This document shows positions 24,682 through 37,811 of a stretch of DNA of 64,000 bases, piece by piece. The translations under genes were made by a program, and so were the position numbers. Every line of letters starts with the position of its first letter. The first letter of the stretch is position 1. This DNA comes from Entoloma clypeatum. Taxonomy: Eukaryota > Basidiomycota > Agaricomycetes > Agaricales > Entolomataceae. The stretch spans positions 3,968,001 to 4,032,000 of the forward strand of contig OY751489.1 of assembly GCA_963565915.1 (NCBI GenBank), in the 5' to 3' direction. The notes under the pieces are model-generated. The model saw only the letters and a program-made list of their open reading frames with translations, was not told the DNA's origin and ran no database searches.

Positions 24682-24785
24682 CAGGCTGAGGTTTCATCTT
24701 GTTTCCTTACTAGCGCTCGTTTTTTTCTGTCCTATGTCTCGCCATCGTTTGCTGTCATAAAGAATTCAATAGTCCACACATTCAA

Positions 24786-24867
24786 GGCGCTATAGCTAAG
24801 TGGTTAAAGCGACAGATTAGAAATCTGTTCCTCTTTGAGGGCGCAGGTTCGAGTCCTGCTGGCGTCG
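24786..24867 (+). tRNA. tRNA-Ser (anticodon AGA)
   Basis: 82-nt cloverleaf without intron. The acceptor stem GGCGCTA pairs with TGGCGTC (with G-T pairs) before discriminator G. The D arm contains TAGCTAAGTGG (A box). The anticodon stem is ACAGA/TCTGT around the loop TTAGAAA. A short variable arm as in Ser tRNAs (CCTCTTTGAGG) and a T arm with GGTTCGAGTCC (B box) complete it. Confidence 0.95.
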
Positions 24868-24872
24868 TTGAC

Positions 24873-24878
24873 TTTTTT
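24873..24878 (+). terminator. Pol III terminator of the tRNA gene
   Basis: A run of six T begins five bases after the tRNA 3' end (GACTTTTTTGT). Confidence 0.8.
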
Positions 24879-24969
24879 GTCTTATCAGTCCATCACCAGC
24901 CGAATTCCGCTAGTTCAAATCCGACTGAGGCAGCCTACAACTTTTGACTCGCCGGCAATTGCAACCTCC

Positions 24970-26626
24970 ATGCTTCAAGATTATCCCTCAGATATCTTAA
25001 TCGACATTTTAACACGGCTGGACCTACAAGATGTCATTACCTTCTTATCTGTAAGCCTTGGACTCGAACTGTTCACTATCTAATATGACCTCCTGATGAG
25101 TGCGGTGGTGCTCGCGGATCCTTTTCTAGACATGTTCCTTCCACAGAAAACTTCGTGATTCAAGATACCTCTGGATATCCCTCTTAAAGCAAACCGCAAA
25201 GCATCGAAACCTAGCATGCCCGGTGGGAACTGATGTCTCACAGCTCGACACCAATGATCTCCAGAGGATAGCTATCCTCACAAATCGCATAGAGCAAAAT
25301 TGGAGTCAGAACAATCCCAAAGTAAAACGAGCGGTAAAATCTGTGCCATGTATGACGGAGTCCAGCCAACTCCCTGGCGGTGGATTCGCAATACTTGCCG
25401 TGATCCCTGCAACGTCATTCATTATTCTTTATGCCGAGAACTCAGAAATACAGAATGTCGTTCTTTGTGACACAGATGGCGCCATGCCGACTTCTAGCAT
25501 CCACATCGGGACTATCTGTCGCCACGCCCATTTCGATGAGCCTGGTCGTCACTTGGTTGGCCTGGTCGTTAGTGCGGTCGGTCGTCCTGAGTGAGTGACC
25601 ATGACATTCTTGTGTTCAACTTCAGATACGAGCATATTCGATTGACGTCGGTTGTAAAAGGATGTCTCTACAAGTCCTATCGATCGAGTATGGTGCCGCG
25701 AAACTACCGAGCATTCGCCAAGTTTTTCATCTAGGTATTGACGTCGGCTGTCGGGCTTTGTTTCTCTGTCAAAATGTTGCGGGTATGGTGTTTTTCGCCT
25801 TGGACGATTCTCCCCCATCTATTCAACTTGTCAATTTCGAGAGGAATATCACCACGCATATTTCCGGAGCTGGGATTCCCAATTTGCTTGCGAGTGTTTC
25901 ACTATGCATCAACAAAACAGTGATAATTATAGACATGCTTAGGACAATACAGGTAGCATAATGTGCTCAATTGTCAATGGAGAACCTGGCATTATCTCTG
26001 TCATGGAAGGAACATATGATCTTTACCGTTTGCCCGTTGACAAGCTCGGTCCGAGATGGGAGGACGGGGCTTTTGGGAACGACAACCTCATCATTCCAGT
26101 CGCATCAATTCGTGCCGCAATCGTAGACGCTGAAGAATATCTCGATACAGAGATGGCAGCTGTACAATGGTCTGCGAAGGGCCTCAGCACCCTTTTCAAT
26201 GTCTACAATGATGGCGAGGGATGCACACCGTCAAGGGCAAATACACACGTGTCTTTCTGGCCGATCGACCGAACATACTCACCCTCGTCATCGCCTGAAC
26301 CGCCGATCATTGCCACTCTTACCTTCGAGGGAAAGATAGGCTCGTATCATGGCCTCTCTCCTTGGCTTTTTGCCTCGACACGATCAGGCAACTACAAGGC
26401 CGTTATCATTGTCGATGACTTCGCTGGTTCCAGCGACACGCGTCCCCATGCAGCTCTTCATCTTCTGCAATTTGACGACGATCCGCCACTTGTCCATGAC
26501 CGTCAGCTGGAGTTACCTTTCTACATTGATTTACACGAGATCTACGCCATCGCAATAGACGAGAGGCGCGGCGTGGTCTATCTCTCTCATGCACTTGGTC
26601 ATATATTCGCTGTCCCGTATGCGTGA
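24970..26626 (+). CDS. F-box protein of unknown target, C
   Basis: Exon 1 (24970-25050) gives a short F-box start, MLQDYPSDILIDILTRL then DLQDVITFLS. After an intron, exon 2 (25130-25590) continues TCSFHRKLRDSRYLWISLL, the end of the F-box helix set. Exon 3 starts at 25661 (EMSLQVLSIEYGAAKLP) and runs through FFALDDSPPSIQLVNF to about 25920-25950. The last part is open from about 25944 (DNTGSIMCSIVNGEPG) to a TGA at 26624-26626. I could not find a normal-sized intron joining exon 3 to the last part, so there may be a frame break near 25920-25960. The long C-terminal part (GTYDLYRLPVDKLGPRWED, PFYIDLHEIYAIAIDERRG) resembles the beta-rich tails of basidiomycete F-box proteins. An SCF adaptor role is inferred. 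Confidence 0.7.
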
Positions 26627-29077
26627 CGCCTGTCAGCCGCACTCTGTGTCGCTGGTCGCTGGTTGGGAAAGAGTGACGTTGAAAACCTGAACGCCGCCAG
26701 CACTTGCACTGCACAGTGGGGAGAGTCGAACCGAACATGTGGAAGGGATCTTGTAGAAGACTGTGATCAAACTGCGACATGTATTAGTATCTGATTACTG
26801 TCCATGTTTCGTTTGAAGAACCATACATAGAAAAGCGATGGACGTATTTAGACGAGAAACCTCCCAATCACGTGGTTGTTCCCTGCAGTTGTTGAATTTC
26901 AAACGACCAATTCCTTCGACTATGTCTTGTTAGACGTTCCACCACCTGCAAAACCAGAAGACACAGGGTCAGCGCGACTGTCGAAATGCCACATTGAAAA
27001 ACTTTTATCTAGGAATCCCACGACTCTGAGCTCTCGGAGTTCTACATCCACCTGGAAGCGGACTGGGGCTGTTATTCGAGCCTGGGGAAGACAAACGAAG
27101 CACAGGTCTGAACTGAATTAGAAGCCTTTCCATGTGACATGCGACGCGACTGTACGCTTCCCTCCGCCATAGAATCGTCAGTGCAGTCATCCATCGCAGG
27201 AGTACTGTCCTCTTTCCTTGACGACTTCGCCAAGGCTTGAAGACCTTACTCGGAGATGAGGACTACACGTGACGATACTGAGGAAGATGGTATGCACTAC
27301 ATGCCGCGTCACAAGGCACCGGGGGACGAGCAAGAGGATATCAAGGGTTAAGCCATGCCTCTCCATCGGAAGGTTTTATTCATCTGAACAAGACGAATAC
27401 ATCTCGCACAGGTGTCGGCTGGTGTGGGCAGCCTCTAGCCACCAAGCATGAAAAACCGGCTGACTCCCCATAATTGGGGTGTGTAGAAGGAAGAAAAAGA
27501 TGACGATTGGATGACGTACCGACCGGAATGCTAGGCAGGCCCTGGGTATAACGTTCGGGCTTGAGGCAGTAAAGCAGCAATTTGGCCGTCAATAAACCGT
27601 CGTCGGTCGTCCTTGTCTGTGACACAAAACGAGCATCTCTCCCATGAATACTGAGGATGAGTAAGATTCGAAACGAGGAGATGGGTCATTTTTGGACGGC
27701 CCTTGCCCAAGTCGAGCCCTTTAATAGCGGTCGGCGTCCACCTCGTGTCATCTGATGATTGGGAATGTTCGACCGAAAGACAAATGGATACCCGGAATGT
27801 AAGCTGAGGCGTGTTCGTGTGGAGATTTCTCTTGCCCTTCATGATCGTTTTCATATCTTGAACGCCCAGATTCCCCATTGGTAGGCACCCCAGAAACACC
27901 TTGGAAGAATCATTTCCCCGCGCGTTTCTACTTCTGTCCAATTACGCCCACCCGATGTGTCTGCCTTTGCGTTCGTTGAATTTTATTTGATGGATGTAGT
28001 CCAAGGTAACAGTTGGGCCTCCATTCACATATCTGGTAGTTCATCGTTCCTTGTCGGGAGATGGACACAAATGTAGGGGACGAACGGAGTCACCGAATTT
28101 TTTTAGGCCCAAGTTAACGGTATCGCATGGCGTAGATCCTTGCCAAGTCCGTCTGACATGCATCTTTCGACGTCCTTCTTAATTAAACCTTTCTCAATGG
28201 CCCCGCCTGGCAGGTTCCGCCCAAGATCTTGCAAAGGTAAAAATCGAGTTTTCGAATAATACCACATTCTGACTACAAATCTCAAAACCTCTCAGCATAT
28301 CAAGATATACCACCTATCACGCAGGGCCCGTCGATTCGAGCTTACAGCATGCGCTTCTGCCACCTTTCCCATACACGGCGGCCTTCCTGAACCGCAATTA
28401 CGACAAAAATGGCCACCATCTTTTGGACCTGTTTTGATAGGGCTAGTCGATAATGGCAATCACCTGAGGCCGCCGGACCCAGATTCGTGGGGTTCTGAAG
28501 AAGCCCCTTTACCACTGGCTGGTGGTCCTCGTAAGATCGTCATAACTTAGGGGTGGTCCCTCATTGATTAACGAAGCGAACGACAGCCGCGCCGACATTC
28601 GGCATGTGATGCAGGCCTGGCTGAAGCCCGGTGGCGCGTGATGAACAAGTCGATCAATTTGTCTTCTTTCTGACACACTCCTGATTTATTCGTATGTGGC
28701 AGAATTTTACAATTTGTTCGTTCAAGTCTTTTCCAGGTATCACTCTGGAGAACTCCCAAAAAAATGACGGCAAACTTCGAGCGACATAGACCTCGAGTCA
28801 TACAATATTTATTACTTATATCCGGCAGCTGCGCTAGAAAGTTTTGCATACGGTATGTTCTCTCGCGGCTGTTAACTGAACATTCGATCAGGTCCAAGGC
28901 CACATTCAACAACCTACGTGGGAGTTTCATAAAGCCAAGGGTCGACGGACACTATGAACCTATCCATCTTCAGCATATTTATCACGGAAGCAGATTTCTC
29001 CTTGGCCAAGTCGTTCAAAGTCGAACGCGCGACTGCATCCAACGCCTGTTTCAGACGAAATCATGTCATGAAAACTG
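26627..29077. other. long stretch without a confident gene
   Basis: A plus stretch at 26876-27121 (FDYVLLDVPPPAKPEDTG) and a minus stretch at 27531-27930 (KGLDLGKGRPKMTHLLVSN, then WERCSFCVTDKDDRRRF) read like coding fragments. They lack starts, domains or a splice chain. A plus frame at 28764-29096 and its minus mirror at 28568-28930 have no motif. These may be gene relics. Confidence 0.35.
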
Positions 29078-32000
29078 TCAGGCCATCTCCACCTAAGGGA
29101 TTCCGAATGAGTCTAAGATACAGAGGATAGATATATGGAACATGTGAACGCACATAATTACTAGGAAATATACCCTTCCTCCCCTTTGTGTCAAGCCCTG
29201 TCATATCACAATCATACAGAATTGATCTCCGTCACTTTAAATCACACAACGAAAATGGCGCTCACCTTCCCACCAACCATCACCATACGATTGTCCACCA
29301 GTTGGTCCGTCCGTAAGCTCTACCCTCTCACCTTCCTTGAGGCTCAACTCGTCTGGTCCTTGAGCTTCGTACGAATAGATTGCGCAAACTATACAAGGTG
29401 AGCTTCCTCCAGGCGTGACAGTAAAGCCCTCACCATATCGCCTGGGACCAGAGCTTTTGCGAGCGGTTAATGACTGGCGAGGACTAGGCATCGCTGGCGT
29501 TGCAGGGAGTTCAAGCTGCAAGTACGAAGCTGGAACGAGTCCGTCCTTCCCATGTGGGTCCATGACTTTGACCCATCCGGACCCGTCATCAGGTTCTATC
29601 ACGCGGACCGTCTCTCCCTCTGAACGGGGTCAATCATTCTGAGACCATATCAAAAAGAGAATAGTTCACCAGAAACGCCCAGTTCGAATGCGGAATTCGG
29701 GCTGAAGTCGAATAGCATTTGGGCAGAAGGATAAGACACTTCAAGAGACTCTTCCGAGGCGACTGAGCGAACGAAGGAAGACGCTGTCGGTACATTGCGG
29801 CTAGGAGATACCACTGACAAAGAGGTCTCAATGTGAGCGGGGAAGGACCGAGGGGTCACGAACCTCGTGAGCTCACTCGCGGTGAGGTCGGCGCTCCGTT
29901 CCTAGATGACTGACGGCTGATACCGTCCACATTTCCACATTCCGCTGGCACCTACATAATACCATAATAAGGCTCAGCCATATCTTAGAGGACGATCGCA
30001 TGTCGACCTTGAGTTCGCACTTCGAGTGAACGGAGATCCCGCAGGATTTGCAGGACTTTCCCTGTTTGCTCAAACCCCAGATGGAAGTCTGTGACAAGAT
30101 ATGGTTTACAGCTGCCGGATGTCAAATCACCCCGACATACCTTGCAATAGGTGCATTGTGTAGGAATGGAGAAAGTGGAGCCTTTGAACAAGTGTGGGCG
30201 TCGGGCACCCTCGTCATCTATGGCTGTGTTGCCATGCGTCCCGCTTTTGATAGAATGTCGACTTACCGCCAATAGCAGCCACTACTGTCTTAAGTTCAGC
30301 ATTCAATATCAGTTCCGACGTCGTATAGAACATGAGCTGGTGTTGCGTTTCCAAATAACTCTGTGAAACAATAGTTTGGCGGTATGCTTTGACTTCAATC
30401 AAGATAAGCAACGTACGTCTGAGATTTCATCTATGCTTCCGAGTGTATGATCTGCGGTATAGGAGGATAATTGGCTCGATAATTGATCCACCTCTTTTCC
30501 TGTGACCTGTTTAGCTAGATTCAAATCTTGGACTTTGAAGAGCTTTTACGCTTTGCAGTTACGAGAGACTCCAATTCTTGCAATTTGGATCGACATCGAC
30601 TAAGCTTGTTCTGGAGGAAAATCTTCGGCATAGGCTCGGTATTCATGTCACTCTGTTTGAGTTTGTGCCTGGAATAAGTCCTACCAGGTTGAAAAGGATG
30701 AAAACGACTTACATTGTCATAGTGAAACGTGCAAGGTTCGAAGGCCCAGTCATTTGGAGCCTTGAAGGGTCGGATGTTGTGTTGAATGAAGAGATCCTGA
30801 TCCTTTTCGACGTCGACGCGCACAAGCGCTGCATCTACTCGGATGATGCGACCTTTCATGGTATCAAGGTGCTTCAAATGCACCGCATTGGAGTGCTGAA
30901 GAATCTTAACGACTCTTTGTACCAAACGGCGTTGGAGTATTTCTACAATAGCGCGCTCAGCGGAGATTGGATGATGTCTCGGGGAATAAGCATACGAAAT
31001 TGCTGTAGATATGGTTTTAAACTTAGCAATGAAGGTATACCGTAAAGGAAAAACCCACATCCTCGAGTCCCGGGAGATTTATATCATAGAATTGGGTTTT
31101 GGTGCTATTCGCCATGGCAGTGGAGATTATATATAAGCTGTGAGGTTGTTCATCAAATCGCGTCACTTTTCGAAATCTGGAGACGCACTTTTTGCTGTTG
31201 AGCATGTCATTGCGCTGATGCTCCGCCTGCTTCGCAGCGCGATCAGCATGTTTGTCATCCTGGGCACGACCCTACAGGCTGTGATTAATAGATGCGGATA
31301 TGGAATGCCACAAGAAAGCGCAGCGCAGCTTACTTGTTTGTGGCGCTGTGATTCTATTTCCATACAGTCCTCGTCATACTGCAATCCTGAATCATTTATC
31401 TACAATGGATGGGTACGCAGTGTTTACCTTTTGCTTACTCTGTATGAATTCCCGGAGATCAACAAAAGCCAGGGAAATGTCGTGCATGGTGTAAGAGAAC
31501 ATTGACCTTGAGACGCTCAGCGTATACACGGTCCCTGTCAGCAAGCAACTTCTGGAAGAACTGCATTTCCTGCGAGGAAAGTTCAGTCAAGTCCCCGATA
31601 GACCGTTTCAAAAGTTCTCAAAGGGAACCTTCTTCTTTGATTCTTCACTCTTCCTTTCAACGGCTCTCAGGACGTCTACTACATGAGAGGTGAAGTCCTC
31701 AGCAAGGTTGACGTGATCTTGGGCGCTGGTGACGATGGAATCCACAAGCTCGGTGTATGCAGCGTTTAAGGAACTGCAGTTTTGGGTCAATCGATAAGAA
31801 GACAACGAGCAACATGAATGACTCGACTTCTTCCTCGCCATATCACTATCCCAGGCCTTTGCGGGATCCCCTCCGAAAGCTATCAATGATTCCACTTTGC
31901 CCTTCTTTTCTGCCCCTTTCTTCGCCAGAACCAGAAGCTTAGAAGCGTATTCCCTTTCAAGCGCTGCGCGGTCTCGATACAGATCACGAATCTATATGTC

Positions 32001-32193
32001 TTCAGACAATGCCACGTTATAATGCCGCTTATTTGAACTTACATCGCAGATAAGTTCTAGATGGGTATCGAATGACGCGGCTATTCTTTCCACTTGATCC
32101 TAGCAATGTAGACTGGCTTAGTTCGGATGATTGGTCGTTGTGGTGGACCGTTACCGGGAGGCTTGTGCCATAACTTTGCCCTGTAACTTGCAT
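29078..32193 (-). CDS. bzz1: BZZ1-like F-BAR / C1 / SH3 / SH3 protein
   Basis: Multi-exon minus-strand gene. The first exon is 13 codons (32193-32155, MQVTGQSYGTSLP) and the second 32099-32043. The F-BAR domain reads DQVERIAASFDTHLELICD, IRDLYRDRAALEREYASKLL, LNAAYTELVDSIVTSAQDHV and FIQHNIRPFKAPNDWAFEP. Then comes a full C1 zinc finger (HLFKGSTFSIPTQCTYCK, intron, TSIWGLSKQGKSCKSCGISV, HSKCELKVPAEC) fitting H-x12-C-x2-C-x13-C-x2-C-x4-H-x2-C-x7-C. SH3-1 (MLFDFSPNSAFELGVS.. EPDDGSGWVKV..GLVPASYLQL) and SH3-2 (CAIYSYEAQGPDELSLKEG.. GDGWWEG.. KGIFPSNYVEMA, stop 29078-29080) follow. Yeast Bzz1 works with WASP (Las17) at endocytic actin patches; the same role is inferred. The C1 finger keeps the Pro, Gly and Gln of diacylglycerol binders. 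Confidence 0.9.
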
Positions 32194-34789
32194 TGTTGTA
32201 CTCTGGATGGTGTGAGCTGCCAGTGTATCTGGTCAGGTGGCAAGCGCGGTCTGATCATGTGACGCGATGTCGCGTTGCGAAACATGGTCTGTTGTTTCTT
32301 TCTTTTTCCGATTTCTAGTTGCTGTGTTACTGCATAAACTTGGACCGAACACAGGCCTAAAGAAAATCTGTTATGAGGACCCCCGTTCAGGACATTCATT
32401 GTGTTCCCCACTGCTGCAGGCTTACTGGGTGCGGCAACGAGTAGTCAAGACCATCATGCTGACTTCATTATCATATTCCCAGTACTTGCTCGTGAACGGA
32501 AATAATAATGGCTTAATGAAACAAATCCCAGGCCAGGTCAGGCCTACTCATTGATATAATTGAAACTCCTGGCTTGTGCGAGCATAGAGCATATTTGCCA
32601 CGCCCTTCGAACTAGTTTGAACGGGGATCTGACTGGCTGCTCCACCTTCCGAAGTCACTTTGAAGGGGTGTGTATTTATTCATGACGGAACGGGATAAAA
32701 CCCACCGTGAACGGAGCCGTCCATAAGTCGCCTTGAACCCCAGGGCTACTACTATGGGCCAAACTCACGGAAGATACAGACCACTGACAGGGCCTGCCAT
32801 GGCGCAAATGATAAGACGTCAAACTTGTCAAGGTCAACATGTCGGAAAGAACTGCCCACCTTTGTCCGAGATCGTGATTTTGTAGCGCAAGGCTGTCAGT
32901 TTCCTTCAGTCAGGAGGCTATGCAACCAAATCAATCAAAACCCTCGATTTTCAAAGATTCGAGTTTCGAGGACAAACATGAGAAATACATATTTGATGGT
33001 TGCAGCAATATTTCGAATGAGAAACGCACCCCAAATGCCAGCTGTCACGCATGACTTTTCCAGACAAATCGTTGGGGGTCGCTTTCAAGTTCGGAATCCT
33101 CCCGCACTCACTTGTCCTTCAGGAGTGTAACATACCGAGGGCATGGATATAGAAGAGAACGAGCATGGATTGAGTATGGATCTTGGCTTGAGTATCCCAA
33201 AGAAATACATCTACGTCGGCCACGTTTAGATGCCAGTTGTGGGGCTCTCGATCACTCCTCGACATTCCCCATGGGTGCCGCCCGAGAGGGCGGCGAAGAG
33301 TATTATTTACCCAGGTAAACTCTTACCTGCCTCGTCTGGCAAGTTTCCTCCTCTTTACTTTTCAAAATGTAGGAATGAGGGTCGGATTTGTGTCAATTGA
33401 CACAGGATATCGGGATGTAATGGCCAATTCCCTCCTATTCCCATTCGCCGATGGCAGTTTGGATCTTAGAAGCACAGTGGACGTCAAAGCAGAGGTGAAG
33501 TTTTACCGTATAGATGGACGGAGGATGACATAAGGAGCATAGTGAGTCGAGTTCATCGATCGACCTCATTCGATCGGGTTTGGATTTTCGAAGGGGATCG
33601 ATCACCGACAATTTCTTTGGATCAAGGCACGAACTACTGACCTGGTGCAAGTGGCTGGATGGATCAGGGCTCTGAAACCAGAAAGTCTGGCTGGCTGAAG
33701 GACCGCGGCGCAGGATTCACATGCGCACCATAACCCTGCCATACCTGAGTGGGTATTCATTTCCGTGTTAATCTCATCTGATAGAAACGAGGATCTCCAC
33801 GACGCGAAGTAAAATTGAATTGGATTTGACGCCTCACAGGTCCCACGATGCATCATCGAGTGAACTGACCCCAAATTCAGAGTGACTCGTTGTGTTCGGA
33901 AGGGTTCCGAACCGCGTTGATAGTGGACCAGAGCATGAGCATCTGGTCCGGGGAGGACGTTGGGAATGTATATTTGAGTACAGATGCGTTTGTGGATCGT
34001 TTGAAAGATTTGCAAGCCAAGGAGAAAATCTCGGAGATCCACAAGGAAGGAAACATGCAAGTCGATCGTGCAGAGTCATGACTATTGTGTTGTGTTGTAT
34101 TTATTGTCTTTGTTATGGTGGCGTCCTCCAGAAGGCTCGTGATTCGGATGGCCCTTGTGTTTTCTTGTCCTTTCATTTTACAACGACGGGAACAAGAAAC
34201 AGGTGCCCATGGTATTGCGCAACCCGTTCTAACCAACTCTAGGTGTGTATGTAAAATAGCTGTATAATTTCCTTGTACCGACAACATAACAACGTGTTTT
34301 CTAACATTCATCCCCTCTAGGACCACGCTGCGGGTGCGTGTATCAACACCGCGGACCGGTGTATCGTTCGAAGGTGCCACTGGAACTCTGTCATATTTGC
34401 TCCTCCAGAAGCCGGCCTCGCGTGGAACTTCAAGATGCGCTCGAAAACGAACCGCAATCCAAACCAGTGATCACTGTACCTATGATATTTCCATGGTTCG
34501 TCTTTTCTTTCTTTTATTTATATATTTTTCAAACCACCTGATAGCCGAAAAGCCGAAAAAAAATGAAGCATCAACTTTGTGTCCGTTTCGGAGTGGGCGC
34601 AAAAAAAAAAAAAAAATTTCTCCCGGGCACCCCGTTGCTTTGAGACCGGGGAGGGAAACGCGAGGGAAAGCTGCGTGTGGGCTCGCTGGAGACGGTGTTG
34701 TGCGTTATTGTGCCTTACCAAACACAATTCCAGGGTGAGGGTAAGAGCGTACTGCCACTCCACGCCCCCCAAAGCTATCCCACCCAAAG
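32194..34789. other. long intergenic region, no confident gene
   Basis: Some plus-strand stretches read like protein: 33143-33229 (MDIEENEHGLSMDLGLSIPK, closed by an in-frame TAG), 33380-33530 (DVMANSLLFPFADGSLDLR) and 33890-34081 (YLSTDAFVDRLKDLQAKEK). They could be parts of one decayed plus-strand gene; I could not join them. An A15 run lies near 34601-34616. Confidence 0.35.
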
Positions 34790-34797
34790 TATAAAAA
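34790..34797 (+). promoter_or_regulatory. TATA box of the DPBB gene
   Basis: CCCAAAGTATAAAAAGGCCC lies about 155 nt upstream of the ATG at 34946. The stretch in between is CT-rich, as in strongly expressed fungal genes. Confidence 0.6.
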
Positions 34798-34945
34798 GGC
34801 CCACGCGATGGGCTGTGAAAAGGCGTTGTCCATTCGACCCCGCATCGCCCACCCCCCTTAGACCCGCCGTCAGCCACCCTTCCCCGATCACGTCAGCCAT
34901 TTCCCCCTTGCCTTTCACCCTCTCCCTCGCAGAAGTCACGACACC

Positions 34946-35645
34946 ATGGCACACTCCTATGCTGCAATTGCGTTACAGTTCTTGGCGCTGTTCATGGCTG
35001 TGTTCACCACAGTCACTATCGCCTCCCCCCTACCACTGTCCTCCAGCACGAATGTCACAACTAGCGCCATTGAGAAGCGGGTCAGTCATGTCGGCAGGGT
35101 GAGCCATACCATACCCCTTTACTCGTTTTTTCCTTCCATGAGGCTCACACCGCGTCTCACAGGGAACCTGGTTCAATGTTGGTCAGTCGTCGCCTGCGCT
35201 GTGGGTCTGGATCCACAGGCTCACGAATTTCTTCCACAGGCCATGGCAACTGTGGACAATGGGACGTCAACAGCAGTCCGATCATCGCCATTGCAAAGTC
35301 GTTCTACGATTCAAATGGGGGTGTAAACTGCGGACAAGTGAGTTTTTTTTTCCCTGCCGTTCTTTCCGCCCCTTCTGACTAACGAGCTGTGGCCCCTAGT
35401 GGATACAAATCGTAAACAAGGCTAATGGTAAGGTTGCCTACGGCAGGACTAGGGACAGTTGCGAGTCGTGCGGATGGAACGATCTAGGTAAACTTCTCCT
35501 CTCTCGCGAAGCAGCGGATCAGATTTGATTTACACGGTGTGCTCCTTTAGATATGTCGCCTTCGCTGTTCCAGCAACTAGCTCCGCTGAGTGTGGGAGAG
35601 CTTACAATTTCGTGGCACTTCATGACCAAAGGCTGGCAGCCTTGA
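34946..35645 (+). CDS. secreted double-psi beta-barrel (RlpA/expansin-like) protein (150 aa)
   Basis: Exons: 34946-35098, 35163-35181, 35240-35337, 35400-35487, 35551-35645; the frame closes at 453 nt. A signal peptide (FLALFMAVFTTVTIASPLP) is followed by a short propeptide ending in a Kex2-like Lys-Arg (AIEKR). The domain matches small fungal DPBB proteins: GTWFNVGHGNCGQW, SPIIAIAKSFYDS, NCGQ, RDSCESCGWNDLDMSPSLF and LSVGELTISWHF. Four Cys fit two disulfides. The catalytic Asp of GH45/lytic relatives cannot be assigned. Relatives are often abundant in fruiting or plant-contact stages; a role at the cell wall is inferred. Confidence 0.88.
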
Positions 35646-36899
35646 TTCGCTCAGGAACACTAGGCCGTTCTAACCACCTTTCCCATCTCTCACGCTGTAT
35701 TGCGCGCGACGTCGTCATCTCTCTCTCCTTCTCTCTCTCCGGCAACTCGGGCAACCACGCTGCGCGTATCTAGAAAACGCCCTCCCCCACGCTGCCACGC
35801 AGCGTCAAACACCAATAGAACTTTCCAGGGCCTCGTTGTATCGATTATCCAAAAACCTCTTAATTCTTGGCTTTTTCATCACTATTTGCGACCCGAACAC
35901 GCCTTCACGCACCTCCCCCCCCTCCCCCTCCTCTTCATCTCCGTCATCACGGCCACCTACCATCGGACCTCGCCAGACGGGTTATCAGTAATCTGGCTGC
36001 TTCTCACCCCTCATATTCTCTTTGCTATCGATTAGCTGTCGCTTTCCAACTGTAAACCGTTCCTCCTGCCCCTCCGTGTCCTGTTGTCCTTCTCACGACT
36101 AGACGACATATTGAACTCGATGTTCGAACGACGTTTTTGTTTTTGTTTTTTTACTTTCTTTCTTACTCACGATCCTTGCTTTATTTAAAGAAACACCTTT
36201 TTGTACGTAGATGAAATAAAACGAAATGTATCAGTGTTGGCGGATCTTTTCGAGTTTTTGAAATTTTGCCAGGGTTTCACGCTCTCCACTTCCTCTTCTA
36301 CACAGCTGTTCCTTCCTCCTTTGCCATCCGGAACGTCTAGATGCAGAATCTAAAGAAAAGTCAACAAGTCCGATGCTAGTCACTATGTAGTATCACATTA
36401 TCCAAAACGCTCATCACGCTTGTCAATAATTTCTGAACACAAATGATTTCATGATGATGGTACGATGCGATGTAATGCGAGGGGCTAACCTATATACCTC
36501 AAAAAAAAAGAAAAAAAAGAAGTGCGTCATGAATAGACGGGAGGGGGGGGGGGAGGGGGATGAAAGGGTTTGTGGAAATACATCATCTCGTGAAAAAACC
36601 GAAGAAAGATGCAGTCAAGAAAGGGTTGGTGGTTTGGGTAAGAAAGCTAGGTGTATCATCAATCAGCCTTAGCCCAATACGAAAAAAAAACAAAAGGAAA
36701 CTTGATGGGGTGGTAATACAGTAAAAGTGTTCGTTATCGACACCTGTCAGAGCAGTTCATGGAGATGGAGCAAGGGGGGTAGAAAGGTGCGGGGGGGGGG
36801 GGGGGGGTGGAGTAGATTGAAGAACGAAAAATGAAGCACCCTTGCAAAAAAAATGTTGGAGCCTCAAAGGCCAAAAACCGAGGAATGCTCGGCATAGGG
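35646..36899. other. convergent intergenic region with homopolymer runs
   Basis: This is the 3' flank of the DPBB gene (plus) and of the Kre9-like gene (minus). It contains A/G simple repeats at 36500-36560 and a G17 run near 36790-36806. No gene is seen. Confidence 0.5.
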
Positions 36900-37811
36900 T
36901 TAAATGAGGAAAGCGACACTCATAGTCGCTGCACAGACGGAGGACAATGTCCTCGTCCAGCTGAAGCTGTAACGCGCCCAGGCGGAGCTGGTCGTGGTCG
37001 TGGTCGTGGTCGTGGTGGTCGTGACAGGATGGGCGGAGCTTGTGGCCGCAGTCAGCTGGCCAAGTGCCGCGGACACAGAGGAGGTCAGGAGGTCAGGTGT
37101 CGACACCGTGTTGACGTAAGGTGTTGAGGAAGGTGTGGGGCTGGTATCAGGGGTCGAGTGGGATGCGGGCGCGGGTATGTTTCCCGAAGGCGTTTCAGAG
37201 GCAGACGCCGATGGGGTGGGTGCTGCTGAAGTGGATCCGCCATTTGTGATCTGTGTGATGGCGAATGCGGGGCTGGCATTGCCTGAATCACCAAAGACTT
37301 GCGGTTCGTGTGCGTTTCAGGGGGTTGGTAGTTGTGAAGAGTTGATTTGGCTACTCACGGACGACGATATAGTCACTCCTTGGGGGCACGTTTGGAACCG
37401 TGATCTGAACACTGCCAACATGGTAGGAGAAGTTCTGTGCGAGAGGATGGTCTGTGATAAGGTTAATATAAGTGTCCTTACAGCCGAGTGGAATGCTACG
37501 CTTACCGAGATCCAGGTTCAAGCCACCTGTCGGCCCTAGATGTCCCAGGACAACCATACCCTTGGGATTCGTGATTTGTGAGTCAGGAGGAATATTATCG
37601 GTCTCCCTGTTATGGCCTTGTCAGTATAACACAAATTATGAAATGTAGTTTAGACTCACCAGGAGACGACTTGTGTCGTTCCGACAGGCCATACTGTGCT
37701 GGCAGTAGGGCTGGTGATGGTTGGATTAAACACGTCCCGCGCGACGAGAGGAACAGCTTGGACGAGCGAAAAGAGGAGAGATAAGCATAAGACCGTGACT
37801 GCGAACATCAT
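36900..37811 (-). CDS. Kre9/Knh1-like Ser/Thr-rich GPI-type wall protein (247 aa)
   Basis: Exons: 37811-37660, 37606-37506, 37451-37359, 37297-36900; the frame closes at 744 nt. A signal peptide (MMFAVTVLCLSLLFSLVQA) is followed by one Kre9/Knh1-type beta-sandwich domain (FNPTITSPTASTVWPVGTT.. VVSWE, VLGHLGPTGGLNL, VQITVPNVPPRSDYIVVLFG, DSGNASPAFAI). Then a ~120-residue Ser/Thr/Pro-rich stalk with a poly-Thr run and a hydrophobic end (TLSSVCAATMSVAFLI) typical of GPI attachment. It is expected at the outer membrane or wall. It is head-to-tail with a shorter paralog upstream. Confidence 0.85.
36984..37024 (-). repeat. GGTCGT hexanucleotide microsatellite inside the Kre9-like gene
   Basis: Plus-strand GGTCGT units repeat and encode an 11-residue Thr run on the minus strand, so length changes in steps of 6 stay in frame. 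Confidence 0.75.

Noticed and set aside
33877..34380. A 167-codon minus-strand frame
   Set aside because: It overlaps a more protein-like plus frame and has no motif; neither is called as a gene.
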